21,510 nucleotides of DNA. It comes from JBAXXL01 sp038206725 (GTDB lineage Bacteria > Bacteroidota > Ignavibacteria > Kapaibacteriales > UBA2268). Every line of letters begins with the position of its first letter. Position 1 is the first letter of the stretch. Shown in pieces: positions 15,635-21,510 of this stretch. The notes beneath the pieces were generated by a model. It saw only the letters and a program-made list of their open reading frames with translations, was not told the origin of the DNA and did no database searches. Made by a program: the position numbers and the translations under genes. Where the stretch lies: NCBI GenBank assembly GCA_038206725.1, contig JBBRAO010000043.1, positions 1-21,510 of the forward strand, given 5' to 3'.

Positions 15635-15973
15635 ATGACACAATTAGAAATCTTTGAAAATCCGGCACTGGGGCGTAATTATACGATAACTCATATCAAT
15701 AATGAATTTACGTCTGTTTGCCCAATAACGGGATTACCGGATTTTGGTACTATAACCGTACGATACATACCCGATAAAATGTGCTTAGAGCTAAAGGCTT
15801 TGAAATATTATCTTCTGGACTTCCGTAACGAAGGAATATTTTACGAAGCGGTAACGAACAAAATATTAGACGATTTAGTTGCCGCCTGCCAACCGCTTGA
15901 AATGGAAATAACATCGGAATGGGGTGTTCGCGGTGGCATACATTCAATTATCAAAGCCGGGTACAAGAAATAA
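15635..15973 (+). CDS. queF: NADPH-dependent 7-cyano-7-deazaguanine reductase (QueF)
   Basis: 112 residues, short unimodular (YkvM-like) QueF, in the tunnelling (T-fold) family. It reduces the nitrile of preQ0 to the amine preQ1, the last precursor before insertion into tRNA for queuosine. Catalytic C29 (EFTSVCP) and D36 (TGLPDFG) are seven residues apart, as in B. subtilis C55/D62. The QueF signature ELKALKYY (52-59) binds NADPH. C-terminal SEWGVRGGIHSII is family-typical. It begins 21 bases after the DUF3078 stop and its own stop overlaps the start of queD by one base. Confidence 0.96.
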   Translation: MTQLEIFENPALGRNYTITHINNEFTSVCPITGLPDFGTITVRYIPDKMCLELKALKYYLLDFRNEGIFYEAVTNKILDDLVAACQPLEMEITSEWGVRGGIHSIIKAGYKK

Positions 15974-16389
15974 TGTTAATAGCTAAAGAATTCGTTTGGA
16001 ATATGAGTCACCGCTTAATGGCGCACTCCGGACTTTGCAAAAACATACACGGCCATACATATAAGCTAAGGATTATATTTGACGGCACTATAGACCTGGA
16101 CGGTATGGTGCTGGATTATTACGAAATCGGCTCCATCGTTCAACCGTTTATTGAGTCGCTGGACCACGCTTTTTTATGCGAAGCCGGCGACAGCTTGATG
16201 AAAGAATTTCTTATGAGCAACGGGTTCAAGCATATACTAATCATAAACGAACCGACCGCCGAAAATATCTGCTCGTGGTTTGCCGATAAGTTAGTACCCG
16301 TGTTTAAGGAATACAAGAACCTATTCACTATGAAAATCAGGGTTTATGAAACAAGCGATACCTACGCAGAAATAGAAGTTTCTCTGTAA
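15973..16389 (+). CDS. queD: 6-carboxy-5,6,7,8-tetrahydropterin synthase (QueD/PTPS family)
   Basis: 138 residues from ATG 15973, sharing a base with the queF stop (TAATG). It belongs to the T-fold PTPS family, converting dihydroneopterin triphosphate to 6-carboxytetrahydropterin, the second step toward preQ0. Zinc ligands H13 (MSHRL), H26 and H28 (NIHGH) and catalytic C22 (GLCKN) are in place. LDHAFL and PTAENIC (PT-x-EN) motifs also match. The NTP-derived substrate comes from FolE, not encoded here. queC and queE are also not in the window. A PTPS-III or sepiapterin-type branch cannot be ruled out, but pairing with queF favours QueD. Confidence 0.92.
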   Translation: MLIAKEFVWNMSHRLMAHSGLCKNIHGHTYKLRIIFDGTIDLDGMVLDYYEIGSIVQPFIESLDHAFLCEAGDSLMKEFLMSNGFKHILIINEPTAENICSWFADKLVPVFKEYKNLFTMKIRVYETSDTYAEIEVSL

Positions 16390-16405
16390 AAAGTTAAAAA
16401 CTTAT

Positions 16406-16536
16406 GGGGCTGTCTCACAACTCAAAATGATCAAAATATTAATCAATCAAGGATGATTGACCCACCTGCAATTCAATAACTTGGTGGGATAAGCATCCTT
16501 CCTTGTCATCCTAAAATTAAGTTTTGAGACAGCCCC
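16406..16536. mobile_element. 131-bp MITE-like element with 17-bp terminal inverted repeats
   Basis: Left end GGGGCTGTCTCACAACT (16406-16422) and right end AGTTTTGAGACAGCCCC (16520-16536) are inverted repeats with one mismatch in 17. The ends GGGGCTGTCTCA resemble termini of insertion sequences. There is no transposase inside and no clear target duplication in the flanks (TTAT on the left, GAGAG on the right). It encloses copy 2 of the nested-hairpin repeat. Gene-free region 16390-16816. Confidence 0.65.
16441..16507. repeat. nested-hairpin intergenic repeat, copy 2
   Basis: Outer arms AAGGATG (16449-16455) and CATCCTT (16494-16500) and inner arms CCCACC (16461-16466) and GGTGGG (16483-16488) are perfect. 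The left end can also fold as TCAATCA-AGGA-TGATTGA (16443-16460), a 7-bp stem with 4-base loop. This copy sits between the terminal repeats of the MITE-like element. It matches copy 3 at the left end, from ATCAATCA to TGACCCACC, with one change. Confidence 0.7.
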
Positions 16537-16560
16537 GAGAGTCTTTAATAAGGCGATTAC

Positions 16561-16590
16561 GTCATTCTGAACGAAGTGAAGAATCCATCT
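16561..16590. repeat. widely dispersed repeat of the 'RHSERSEES' type
   Basis: The 30 bases beginning GTCATTCTGAACGAAG are one unit of a repeat seen in many unrelated bacterial genomes. In one frame it reads RHSERSEESI, a stretch well known from spurious ORFs. Only one copy is in the window. It precedes a strong terminator hairpin by 13 bases. Function unknown. Recognition is from memory of such sequences, not from a search. Confidence 0.6.
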
Positions 16591-16602
16591 TCAAAAAAAT
16601 AA

Positions 16603-16643
16603 AAATGCCGCCGGATGTACGGTCCGACGGCATTTGTTTTTTT
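16603..16643. terminator. bidirectional terminator-like hairpin
   Basis: AAATGCCG-C-CGGA (16603-16615) pairs with TCCG-A-CGGCATTT (16623-16635), one mismatch, loop of seven bases, followed by seven T after one G. Read on the minus strand it also ends in T-rich sequence. It can end the lptB-queD operon (last stop 16389) from one side and the minus-strand gene ending at 16817 from the other. Confidence 0.8.
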
Positions 16644-16681
16644 CCTAATTCCCCGCCACGGGTAGCGCGGCTTTTTTATGT

Positions 16682-16716
16682 CACCCTTTCAGGGTTTTTA
16701 CGAACGCGCTCATCAA
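16682..16716. repeat. inverted copy of the CCCTGAAAGGGTG palindromic unit
   Basis: CACCCTTTCAGGGTTTTT on the plus strand is the reverse complement of the unit at 13525-13540, and the following ACGAACGCGCTCATC resembles the reverse complement of the sequence preceding that unit (GATG...TTCGTA). The two clusters therefore carry the same repeat family in opposite orientation. The rest of 16644-16816 is AT-rich with no gene that I can support. Confidence 0.6.
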
Positions 16717-16816
16717 TTTTTCTATTCTTCGCATTCAAAATTCAAAAATGTTTGCGCCTCTTTTTTATTCTTAAAACTGCTGTTCGTTTTTAAGATAATA
16801 TATCAACGGTGAAAAA

Positions 16817-17209
16817 TTATTTCACGCCTCTTTTTTTGATATATTTTTTAATTTCGTTCCAAGTTACCTGCTTGAATTTATCTTCCAAATCGGAATAAAA
16901 CACTTTATGAGCTTCTGGTAATAAGTTGGTTATTTCGGCTTTCTTTTTGTCAACTAAATCGTAATAAGCCATTTTGATTTCGGCATACGATTTATCGGCA
17001 TCGCAAAGTGCATAAGTTTGGTTCGCATAAGTTAGATTTATAATCGCGATATTGTTGATTAACTCTTGAGGAAGTTCGATTTTTTCTTTCAGCATATCAG
17101 TTTGGCGGGAAGCATATTCTTCGGCGGTTAAACCATTGAGCATTGGTTTCGATTGTGCAATAATCGAAAGCATTATAAATGCTACAACTAGAATAATATA
17201 TTTTTTCAT
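16817..17209 (-). CDS. small secreted helical protein, unknown (Spy/DUF4890-like pattern)
   Basis: 130 residues from ATG at 17209; a longer in-frame reading to 17260 places 17 residues ahead of an obvious signal peptide and is rejected. Signal peptide about 1-20 (MKKYIILVVAFIMLSIIAQS). The mature part is nearly all helix-forming: LTAEEYASRQTDMLKEKIELPQELINNIAIINLTYANQ (27-64), then two charged helices, and a basic tail KKYIKKRGVK. The 'R-Q-T-x-M-x-K-E-K-x-x-L' start followed by 'I-N-x-x-Y' resembles small Spy/CpxP-like or DUF4890-type periplasmic proteins of Bacteroidota, but the resemblance is weak. One cysteine (C69). Divergent from xseB, with 103 bases between start codons. Confidence 0.7.
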   Translation of the reverse strand: MKKYIILVVAFIMLSIIAQSKPMLNGLTAEEYASRQTDMLKEKIELPQELINNIAIINLTYANQTYALCDADKSYAEIKMAYYDLVDKKKAEITNLLPEAHKVFYSDLEDKFKQVTWNEIKKYIKKRGVK

Positions 17210-17312
17210 ATTTTCAATCACTTTTGTTTTAAAACTAAATATAAAACGGTGAATAATCATTTTTGTTTTAAAAAATCATTAATTTTGTGTTTTTATTCTG
17301 ATAGGAAATCTG

Positions 17313-17510
17313 ATGAAAGAAGATTTTGAAGCAAAACTGAACCGCATAGATGAAATTGTAGAAGTTCTCGACAAAGGCAAAGCGCCACTAGACGAGTTAA
17401 TCAAGGTGTTCGACGAGGGGATGAAACTATCCGCCGAATGTCGCGAATATTTGGACAGCGCCGAACAACAGATTATTGACATATCGAAAAAATATAACTT
17501 GCCTGAATAA
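17313..17510 (+). CDS. xseB: exodeoxyribonuclease VII small subunit
   Basis: 65 residues, typical length for XseB, a helical hairpin that binds the large subunit XseA to form the exonuclease that degrades single-stranded DNA from both ends. Matching pattern: FEAKLNRIDEIVEVLDKGKAPLDELIKVFDEGMKLSAECREYLDSAEQQI, with the conserved L-x-x-I-V-x-x-L, PL-x-x-x-x-x-x-x-EG and C/L-x-x-x-L-x-x-AE blocks. xseA is not beside it. The stop lies 5 bases from the stop of the convergent lipoprotein gene. Confidence 0.93.
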   Translation: MKEDFEAKLNRIDEIVEVLDKGKAPLDELIKVFDEGMKLSAECREYLDSAEQQIIDISKKYNLPE

Positions 17511-17515
17511 CTTGC

Positions 17516-18142
17516 TTAAAATTTTATCGTTGCTAAAATAGAGCGGAAGTATTTATCGAATTCTTTTTGCTCCGGCAATGGATTTTGGTTTACTATCATA
17601 GGCACCAAAGAAAATTCGTAATATGTGCCTGTTTTGGAAAGGAATACTGCCGATGATGCATTTGCGATATTGTTAGTGGTAAAGTTATAGGTAGCGAATT
17701 GCAAAGTTCCGGCATCGACTATTTGATATTTGCCCACTAATTCCACAGGCTTGTCGGAATTTTCTTTGTGCTTCACCAAACTCATTCTCGCGGCGGCAAT
17801 CAACCCATCTTTTTCAATTAAGGGTGTAGATTCCGGGCTTACTGGTAGAAATGAAAAAACCGCGGCAATATTATACTTCGGATTAACGGCAACCGTAAAA
17901 ACTTCGCCGGAAGTTTTATTCGAATTATCAATAAAAAACCACCCCTTCGGTAAAAAAGCTATCATATCACCTTTATCGGAGCGAACTAATTCATCACTCA
18001 TTTCAACTTCGGGTTTTGGGGACAAAATAATTTTGGGCGCAACGTCGGTATGCTCGGGGTACATTACTATAAAACAGCCGTTTAGCACAGTCGCAATAGC
18101 AAAAAGAACAAGGACTAATTTCAAATATTTATATGATTTCAT
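17516..18142 (-). CDS. lipoprotein, unknown function
   Basis: 208 residues from ATG at 18142; an upstream in-frame TTG adds only four residues. Lipobox VLNGC gives the lipidated C23 after a helix at 6-20. The mature part reads as alpha/beta: SDELVRSDKGDMIAFLPKGWFFIDNSN, KYNIAAVFSFLPVSPES, GLIAAARMSLVKHKENS, VGKYQIVDAGTLQFATYNF, ASSAVFLSKTGTYYEFSLVPMIVNQNPLPEQKEFDKYFRSILATIKF. The 'F-L-P-x-G-W' start and final helix ending 'F-x-S-I-L-A-T-I' recall PsbP/LpqN-like folds (a small domain with a late amphipathic helix), a guess only. It converges on xseB with 5 bases between stops and no terminator hairpin between them. Confidence 0.75.
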   Translation of the reverse strand: MKSYKYLKLVLVLFAIATVLNGCFIVMYPEHTDVAPKIILSPKPEVEMSDELVRSDKGDMIAFLPKGWFFIDNSNKTSGEVFTVAVNPKYNIAAVFSFLPVSPESTPLIEKDGLIAAARMSLVKHKENSDKPVELVGKYQIVDAGTLQFATYNFTTNNIANASSAVFLSKTGTYYEFSLVPMIVNQNPLPEQKEFDKYFRSILATIKF

Positions 18143-18246
18143 ACATTTTTCCAATATAAAAGTCGGATTAATTATACAAAAATAAAAAAAAAATTGAATA
18201 TAATTGTAACTTTTTACCTATTTGATGTGTTTTAGTGTTGAAAGTT

Positions 18247-18277
18247 TTTGACATATTGAAAAAATTCCATATATTTG
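18247..18277 (+). promoter_or_regulatory. Bacteroidota-type promoter of the large T9SS gene
   Basis: TTTG (18247-18250) then 19 bases then TATATTTG (18270-18277), a perfect match to TTTG-N19-TAnnTTTG. A start near 18284 leaves a leader of about 60 bases before ATG 18344; the leader is AT-rich with no clear Shine-Dalgarno but TAGGGTTAAA ten bases before the start. Confidence 0.8.
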
Positions 18278-18343
18278 AAAACTTATAAGAATATATTTTT
18301 AATATTTATAAATAAAATTGTTTAATTAACTTCTAGGGTTAAA

Positions 18344-20410
18344 ATGAAAAAAATAGTTTACGCACTCGTAGTGGCAATGTTATTGCCTTTATTCTCAGCA
18401 AATGCGGAAAAATTATGCACACTGAGCCAAATCAACAACACTTCTTTAAAAAACATAAAAGTTACTAAAGAAATGCTGTTAACACCTCCACTTGACTTCA
18501 AGTCAAACAAGCACTTCAACACACTTCAAGCCAACGAATACTACACAAACACTGTATCGAACACACCATTGGGTACTTGGATTGGCTACGGTCAATTATC
18601 CACTCCTATGGCTTACGATCCTGAATCAAATATATTGATTTATTCTACATATACAACCGGTCCAAAACCAACTATTGAAGATCCTCAGGGCATTTATTGT
18701 ACAATCAACTTATTTTGGACAGCCGATAACGGCGAAAACTGGGATAGAGATACTTTAGGTTCTTTCGCTAATGAAATTTTAGTTTGTCCTTCAATTGGTG
18801 TTACAAGTAACCCAAGTGCTACAACTCCTCAGGAATTGAACATTGTAAACTTCTCAAGATATGCCGCAAAAGATCTAGCATCTGGTGGATGGCCTTGGGC
18901 AGGTGCTTACTACCATTGGAATAATTCAGCAGGTTACGATTTTTGGCCAACAACAGGTCCTGAAGAAGGCGAGAATTATAATTTCTATAATTGGCCTACA
19001 AGTGATTTGTCTGTTTATAAAACAGGTGGTATCACTGCCGCTACAGCTGTTTGTATTTTAGGTCAAAAACCTAATACCTCCGCTAAATATGGTATTTATG
19101 GTCAAGCTTCATTGGATATTGATAATTTTAATAATAAATTCTCATTACCAAACGAATGGGCTCCTGATAACTTCTGGATTTATGACAAAGATTTCTATAG
19201 TTCATATAATGGCAAAATCGTTTCTGACGCCGATAATTTTGGAAACGTTTATGCGTGTGTATTCAATTTCTGTAACAACAACGACTTAGATTCTACTAGA
19301 ACCCCTGCGGTTAGTAAATCAACTGACGGTGGTAAAACTTGGGGAACATTCAATTTATGTCCTTCAAAATTAATCACTGATTATATGACAGCTAATAATT
19401 TCTACAGATATTGGCCTGACGGATTCCAAAATCCTGGTTCTTTAATTCAATGGTCATTATCTTCATTCAATAAGAATGGTTTTGTGGTAACCGGCAAAGA
19501 TGAATATAGCTTCATATCAGCAATGTATTGCTTATATAGTGTTAACGATTCTTTCCGTGCAAAAGTACGTATGGTTGAACTTAGCCGCGCAAACAACGTT
19601 TGGTCGCTGAAACCGATTGCGGATTTACCTTTTTTCTCATCAACAGTTGCCGTTTATGAAGTTACAAACGCAAATGGGGATAGAATGTATGATACATTGT
19701 CACTAAGCTATGATGACTTTGAAATTAACGCCGCTAAAACAGCCGATGGTAACGATGTTGTTTGTTCTTGGATTGCAAATACAAAGAATTACGTGTTTAA
19801 CCCACCTATTCAATTTGAACAAAAATTAATTGACACAGTACCAACAAATGATATCTTTGGTGCCGTTAGAGCTAAAAATTCTGCCGAATGGACAGCAGTT
19901 CAATTTACAAATGACGATCATTATAACAAATTAACTCGTTTGCCAAAAACAGTTCAAAACAGGAATAATGTTGCTTTAATTGCTCACGAATCGAGATACC
20001 TTACAACAAATACTGTTTGGAACGCTTATCCTGAACAATTACGTAATATGAACTTCCTGACGTTCCAATCATTCTATTTAATGAACCTTGACTTCAGCAA
20101 TCCTGAAAAATATATGGGTCCTGGAGCTGTAAATAATAAAGAAGTAATCAACTTTACATTAAATACCCCTGTTCCAAACCCTGCAACCAGTTCAACTGAA
20201 TTAACATTCAATATGAAAGAAGGCGCTTACACTACTATTGCTGTTTATAACTCATTGGGTGCTAAAGTTGCTGAATTGCAAAATGGTTTCATAGGTGAAG
20301 GTCTTCACGGTATGACAATTAATACCGAATCTTATGCAGCCGGTGTTTATTATATCACATTGACAGCCGGTTCAAATTCCGCTACACAAATCTTGAATGT
20401 AGTTCGCTAG
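18344..20410 (+). CDS. large T9SS-secreted protein with Asp-box (BNR) repeats
   Basis: 688 residues. Signal peptide 1-21 (MKKIVYALVVAMLLPLFSANA). Two Asp-boxes fit S/T-x-D-x-G-x-x-W: T126-A-D128-N-G130-E-N-W133 and S326-T-D328-G-G330-K-T-W333, exactly 200 residues apart. Asp-boxes mark beta-propellers of sialidase or other sugar-binding type, but the usual Arg triad or FRIP motif of sialidases is not evident, so an enzyme activity is not claimed. Residues 603-688 form a T9SS type A sorting domain: NFTLNTPVPNPATSSTELTF, then AVYNSLGAKVAELQ, AAGVYYITLTAGSNSATQILNVV. The gene has its own consensus promoter and a perfect terminator and so forms a single transcription unit. It is probably a surface or secreted protein; substrate unknown. 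Confidence 0.88.
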   Translation: MKKIVYALVVAMLLPLFSANAEKLCTLSQINNTSLKNIKVTKEMLLTPPLDFKSNKHFNTLQANEYYTNTVSNTPLGTWIGYGQLSTPMAYDPESNILIYSTYTTGPKPTIEDPQGIYCTINLFWTADNGENWDRDTLGSFANEILVCPSIGVTSNPSATTPQELNIVNFSRYAAKDLASGGWPWAGAYYHWNNSAGYDFWPTTGPEEGENYNFYNWPTSDLSVYKTGGITAATAVCILGQKPNTSAKYGIYGQASLDIDNFNNKFSLPNEWAPDNFWIYDKDFYSSYNGKIVSDADNFGNVYACVFNFCNNNDLDSTRTPAVSKSTDGGKTWGTFNLCPSKLITDYMTANNFYRYWPDGFQNPGSLIQWSLSSFNKNGFVVTGKDEYSFISAMYCLYSVNDSFRAKVRMVELSRANNVWSLKPIADLPFFSSTVAVYEVTNANGDRMYDTLSLSYDDFEINAAKTADGNDVVCSWIANTKNYVFNPPIQFEQKLIDTVPTNDIFGAVRAKNSAEWTAVQFTNDDHYNKLTRLPKTVQNRNNVALIAHESRYLTTNTVWNAYPEQLRNMNFLTFQSFYLMNLDFSNPEKYMGPGAVNNKEVINFTLNTPVPNPATSSTELTFNMKEGAYTTIAVYNSLGAKVAELQNGFIGEGLHGMTINTESYAAGVYYITLTAGSNSATQILNVVR

Positions 20411-20433
20411 AATTTAATCGAATAATCATCTTT

Positions 20434-20467
20434 AGGACGTTTCCCGAATAGGAAACGTCCTTTTTTT
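20434..20467 (+). terminator. terminator of the large T9SS gene
   Basis: AGGACGTTTCC (20434-20444) and GGAAACGTCCT (20451-20461) form a perfect 11-bp stem with a 6-base loop, followed by T to 20467. It ends 57 bases after the stop codon. Confidence 0.93.
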
Positions 20468-20475
20468 GGTTTTTA

Positions 20476-20542
20476 TATCAATCAGGGATGATTGACCCAC
20501 CGATATACCAACCACCTGAGGGATATGCATCCTTACTTGTCA
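20476..20542. repeat. nested-hairpin intergenic repeat, copy 3
   Basis: TCAATCA-GGGA-TGATTGA (20478-20495) forms a perfect 7-bp hairpin, followed by CCCACC (20496-20501) and, after a variable middle, CATCCTT (20528-20534) and CTTGTCA (20536-20542). It matches copy 2 closely at both ends; its inner right arm has decayed (TGAGGG in place of GGTGGG). It fills most of the gene-free stretch between the T9SS terminator and the insertion sequence. Confidence 0.7.
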
Positions 20543-20659
20543 GTAAAATTCAGAGTATTGAGTCAACATCTCTACCTGTTAAAGACTTCATCGGTTTAGG
20601 ATACGATTAGCACAGCCGAAAATATATTTTCATTATAGGGGAGTTCTATAAATTAGTAT

Positions 20660-20690
20660 TTTGATAATTAATGATTTATGCGTATTTTTG
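20660..20690 (+). promoter_or_regulatory. Bacteroidota-type promoter of the IS transposase
   Basis: TTTG (20660-20663), 19 bases, then TATTTTTG (20683-20690), the same arrangement as at 18247-18277. It is 34 bases upstream of the ATG at 20724. Confidence 0.7.
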
Positions 20691-20723
20691 TATATGATTT
20701 TGTGCCAAAATATATAATTAAAA

Positions 20724-21510
20724 ATGAAGAGTTACAACTATAAGAAAGCAGGCAATAAAGGTTAATTTGATAAACAGTTACAAGTTGATAGTTTATCAAA
20801 AATAGGCAACCCTTTAGAGGCGCTTAAACGAGTAATAAATTTTGAAATGTTTAGACCGACTCTGGAATCCAATCTCCTAAATACCAATAAGAAAAGTAAT
20901 GCCGGTGCAAGACCTTACGATGTTGTATTAATGTTTAAGATACTGATTTTACAGCGTTACTACGGTCTTGGAGACAAACAAATAGAATATCAAATAATTG
21001 ATCGAACAAGTTTCAAGGATTTTTTGGGTCTTGACAGCGGCGACAAAGTACCTGATGAGAAAACAGTTTGGGCTTTCAGAGAACAATTAACAAGAATAGG
21101 TTTGATAGAAATATTATTTGCGGAATTCAAACAATACTTGGCATCACTGGGTATGATCCTTAACGAAGGACAAGCCATAGATGCCAGCTTTACCTTTGTA
21201 CCAAGGCAAAGGAACACCAAGGATGAAAACAAACATATTAAATCAGGCAATGGCAAAGATTTATGGAAAGATAAACCACATAAAAAATCTCATAAAGATA
21301 TTGATGCTCGTTGGACTAAAAAAAATGGAGAAACATTTTATGGTTATAAAAATCATACAAAAGTTGATGTAAAAAGCAAATTTATTAGTACTTATACAGT
21401 TACTGACGCCTCGGTTCACGATTCACAAGCATTGCCCGATTTACTTACACCAAGTGATAAAGGACAGGATGCTTGGGGTGATAGTGCATATACAGGTGCT
21501 AACCAAGAAA
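20724..21510 (+). pseudogene. IS5-family transposase, interrupted by an in-frame TAA and cut by the window end
   Basis: Reading from ATG 20724 gives MKSYNYKKAGNKG, then TAA (20763-20765), then an unbroken frame to the window end (FDKQLQVDSLSKIGNPLEALKRVINF...). The stop stands where related transposases commonly have a leucine before FDKQ, so TTA to TAA is the simplest change. Recognised parts: N-terminal DUF772-like domain (GARPYDVVLMFKILILQRYYGLGDKQIEYQI, DRTSFKDFLGL, VPDEKTVWAFREQL) and the start of the DDE domain, first Asp in AIDASFTFVPRQRN and second Asp in WGDSAYTG; the final Glu lies outside the window. The next in-frame ATG is 20847, which would omit about 40 residues. Probably inactive, unless re-initiation or read-through works. 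Confidence 0.85.

Larger units (their letters stand above)
20638..21510 (+). mobile_element. IS5-family insertion sequence, left part (right end outside window)
   Basis: The transposase reading frame that follows identifies the element. The left boundary is uncertain; GGGGAGTTCTATAAATTAG at about 20638 is a plausible start, since it precedes the promoter and lies outside the flanking repeat. The right end is beyond 21510, so the inverted repeats and target duplication cannot be checked. Confidence 0.75.

Noticed and set aside
16655..16680. Second terminator with GCC/GGC stem and T6
   Set aside because: The stem is only about five pairs with a mismatch, and a much stronger terminator lies just before it.
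16524..16793. 89-residue plus-strand reading frame with RHSERSEES
   Set aside because: It runs through a dispersed repeat, a terminator hairpin and an inverted palindromic repeat. It has no start signal or domain; this peptide stretch is a well-known artefact of the repeat.
17261..17287. Promoter of xseB with TAATTTTG at 17280-17287
   Set aside because: The -7 box is perfect, but the only TTTG upstream is 14 bases away, too short for the 19-21 base spacing of the other promoters.
20990..21256. 88-residue minus-strand reading frame
   Set aside because: It is antisense to the conserved transposase frame, which has clear IS5-family motifs.

Overview
The window is AT-rich DNA from a bacterium of the Bacteroidota / Ignavibacteriota / Kapabacteria side of the FCB group. 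Three things support this. Two proteins carry type IX secretion (T9SS) C-terminal sorting domains. A DUF3078 outer-membrane barrel protein is present. At least three promoters read TTTG-N19/20-TAnnTTTG, the Bacteroidota housekeeping consensus, instead of TTGACA/TATAAT. The finer placement is inference.

Layout. 1-2306: an 11-bp inverted repeat, a small secreted two-cysteine protein, a terminator, then a secreted beta-propeller-like protein overlapping a thioredoxin-fold-like CxxC protein, and a terminator. 2307-2417: a nested-hairpin intergenic repeat (copy 1 of 3) and a second hairpin. 2418-3323 (minus): an ABC-2 type ATPase with no permease beside it. 3474-9749 (plus): a compact run of nine genes: Xaa-Pro aminopeptidase, MreD-like protein, lipoprotein, OB-fold protein, outer-membrane barrel, transaldolase, Aat (Leu/Phe-tRNA-protein transferase), a membrane protein and a cytochrome-c-like lipoprotein. 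9812-13243 (minus): a T9SS cargo protein with YD-like repeats and lepA (EF4), each with a strong terminator; lepA also has a consensus promoter.

13244-13835 is gene-free and holds the lepA promoter and short palindromic repeats. 13836-16389 (plus) is a coupled operon of lptB, a DUF3078 protein, queF and queD. 16390-16816 is gene-free and holds a 131-bp MITE-like element with 17-bp terminal inverted repeats (containing repeat copy 2), a widespread dispersed repeat of the 'RHSERSEES' type, and a strong terminator. 16817-18142: a small secreted helical protein (minus), xseB (plus) and a lipoprotein (minus). 18344-20410 (plus): a large T9SS protein with two Asp-boxes, a consensus promoter and a perfect terminator. 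20411-21510: repeat copy 3, then an IS5-family insertion sequence that runs off the window and whose transposase has an in-frame stop at codon 14.

Most genes are housekeeping or envelope functions: LPS export ATPase, cell-shape protein, preQ1 and tetrahydropterin enzymes, translation factor, N-degron tagging and exonuclease VII small subunit. I see no complete defence, toxin-antitoxin, CRISPR or biosynthetic system. The least explained signals are the three-copy nested-hairpin repeat, the MITE-like element, the first three-gene secreted cluster, and the CX4CH lipoprotein coupled to a membrane protein.
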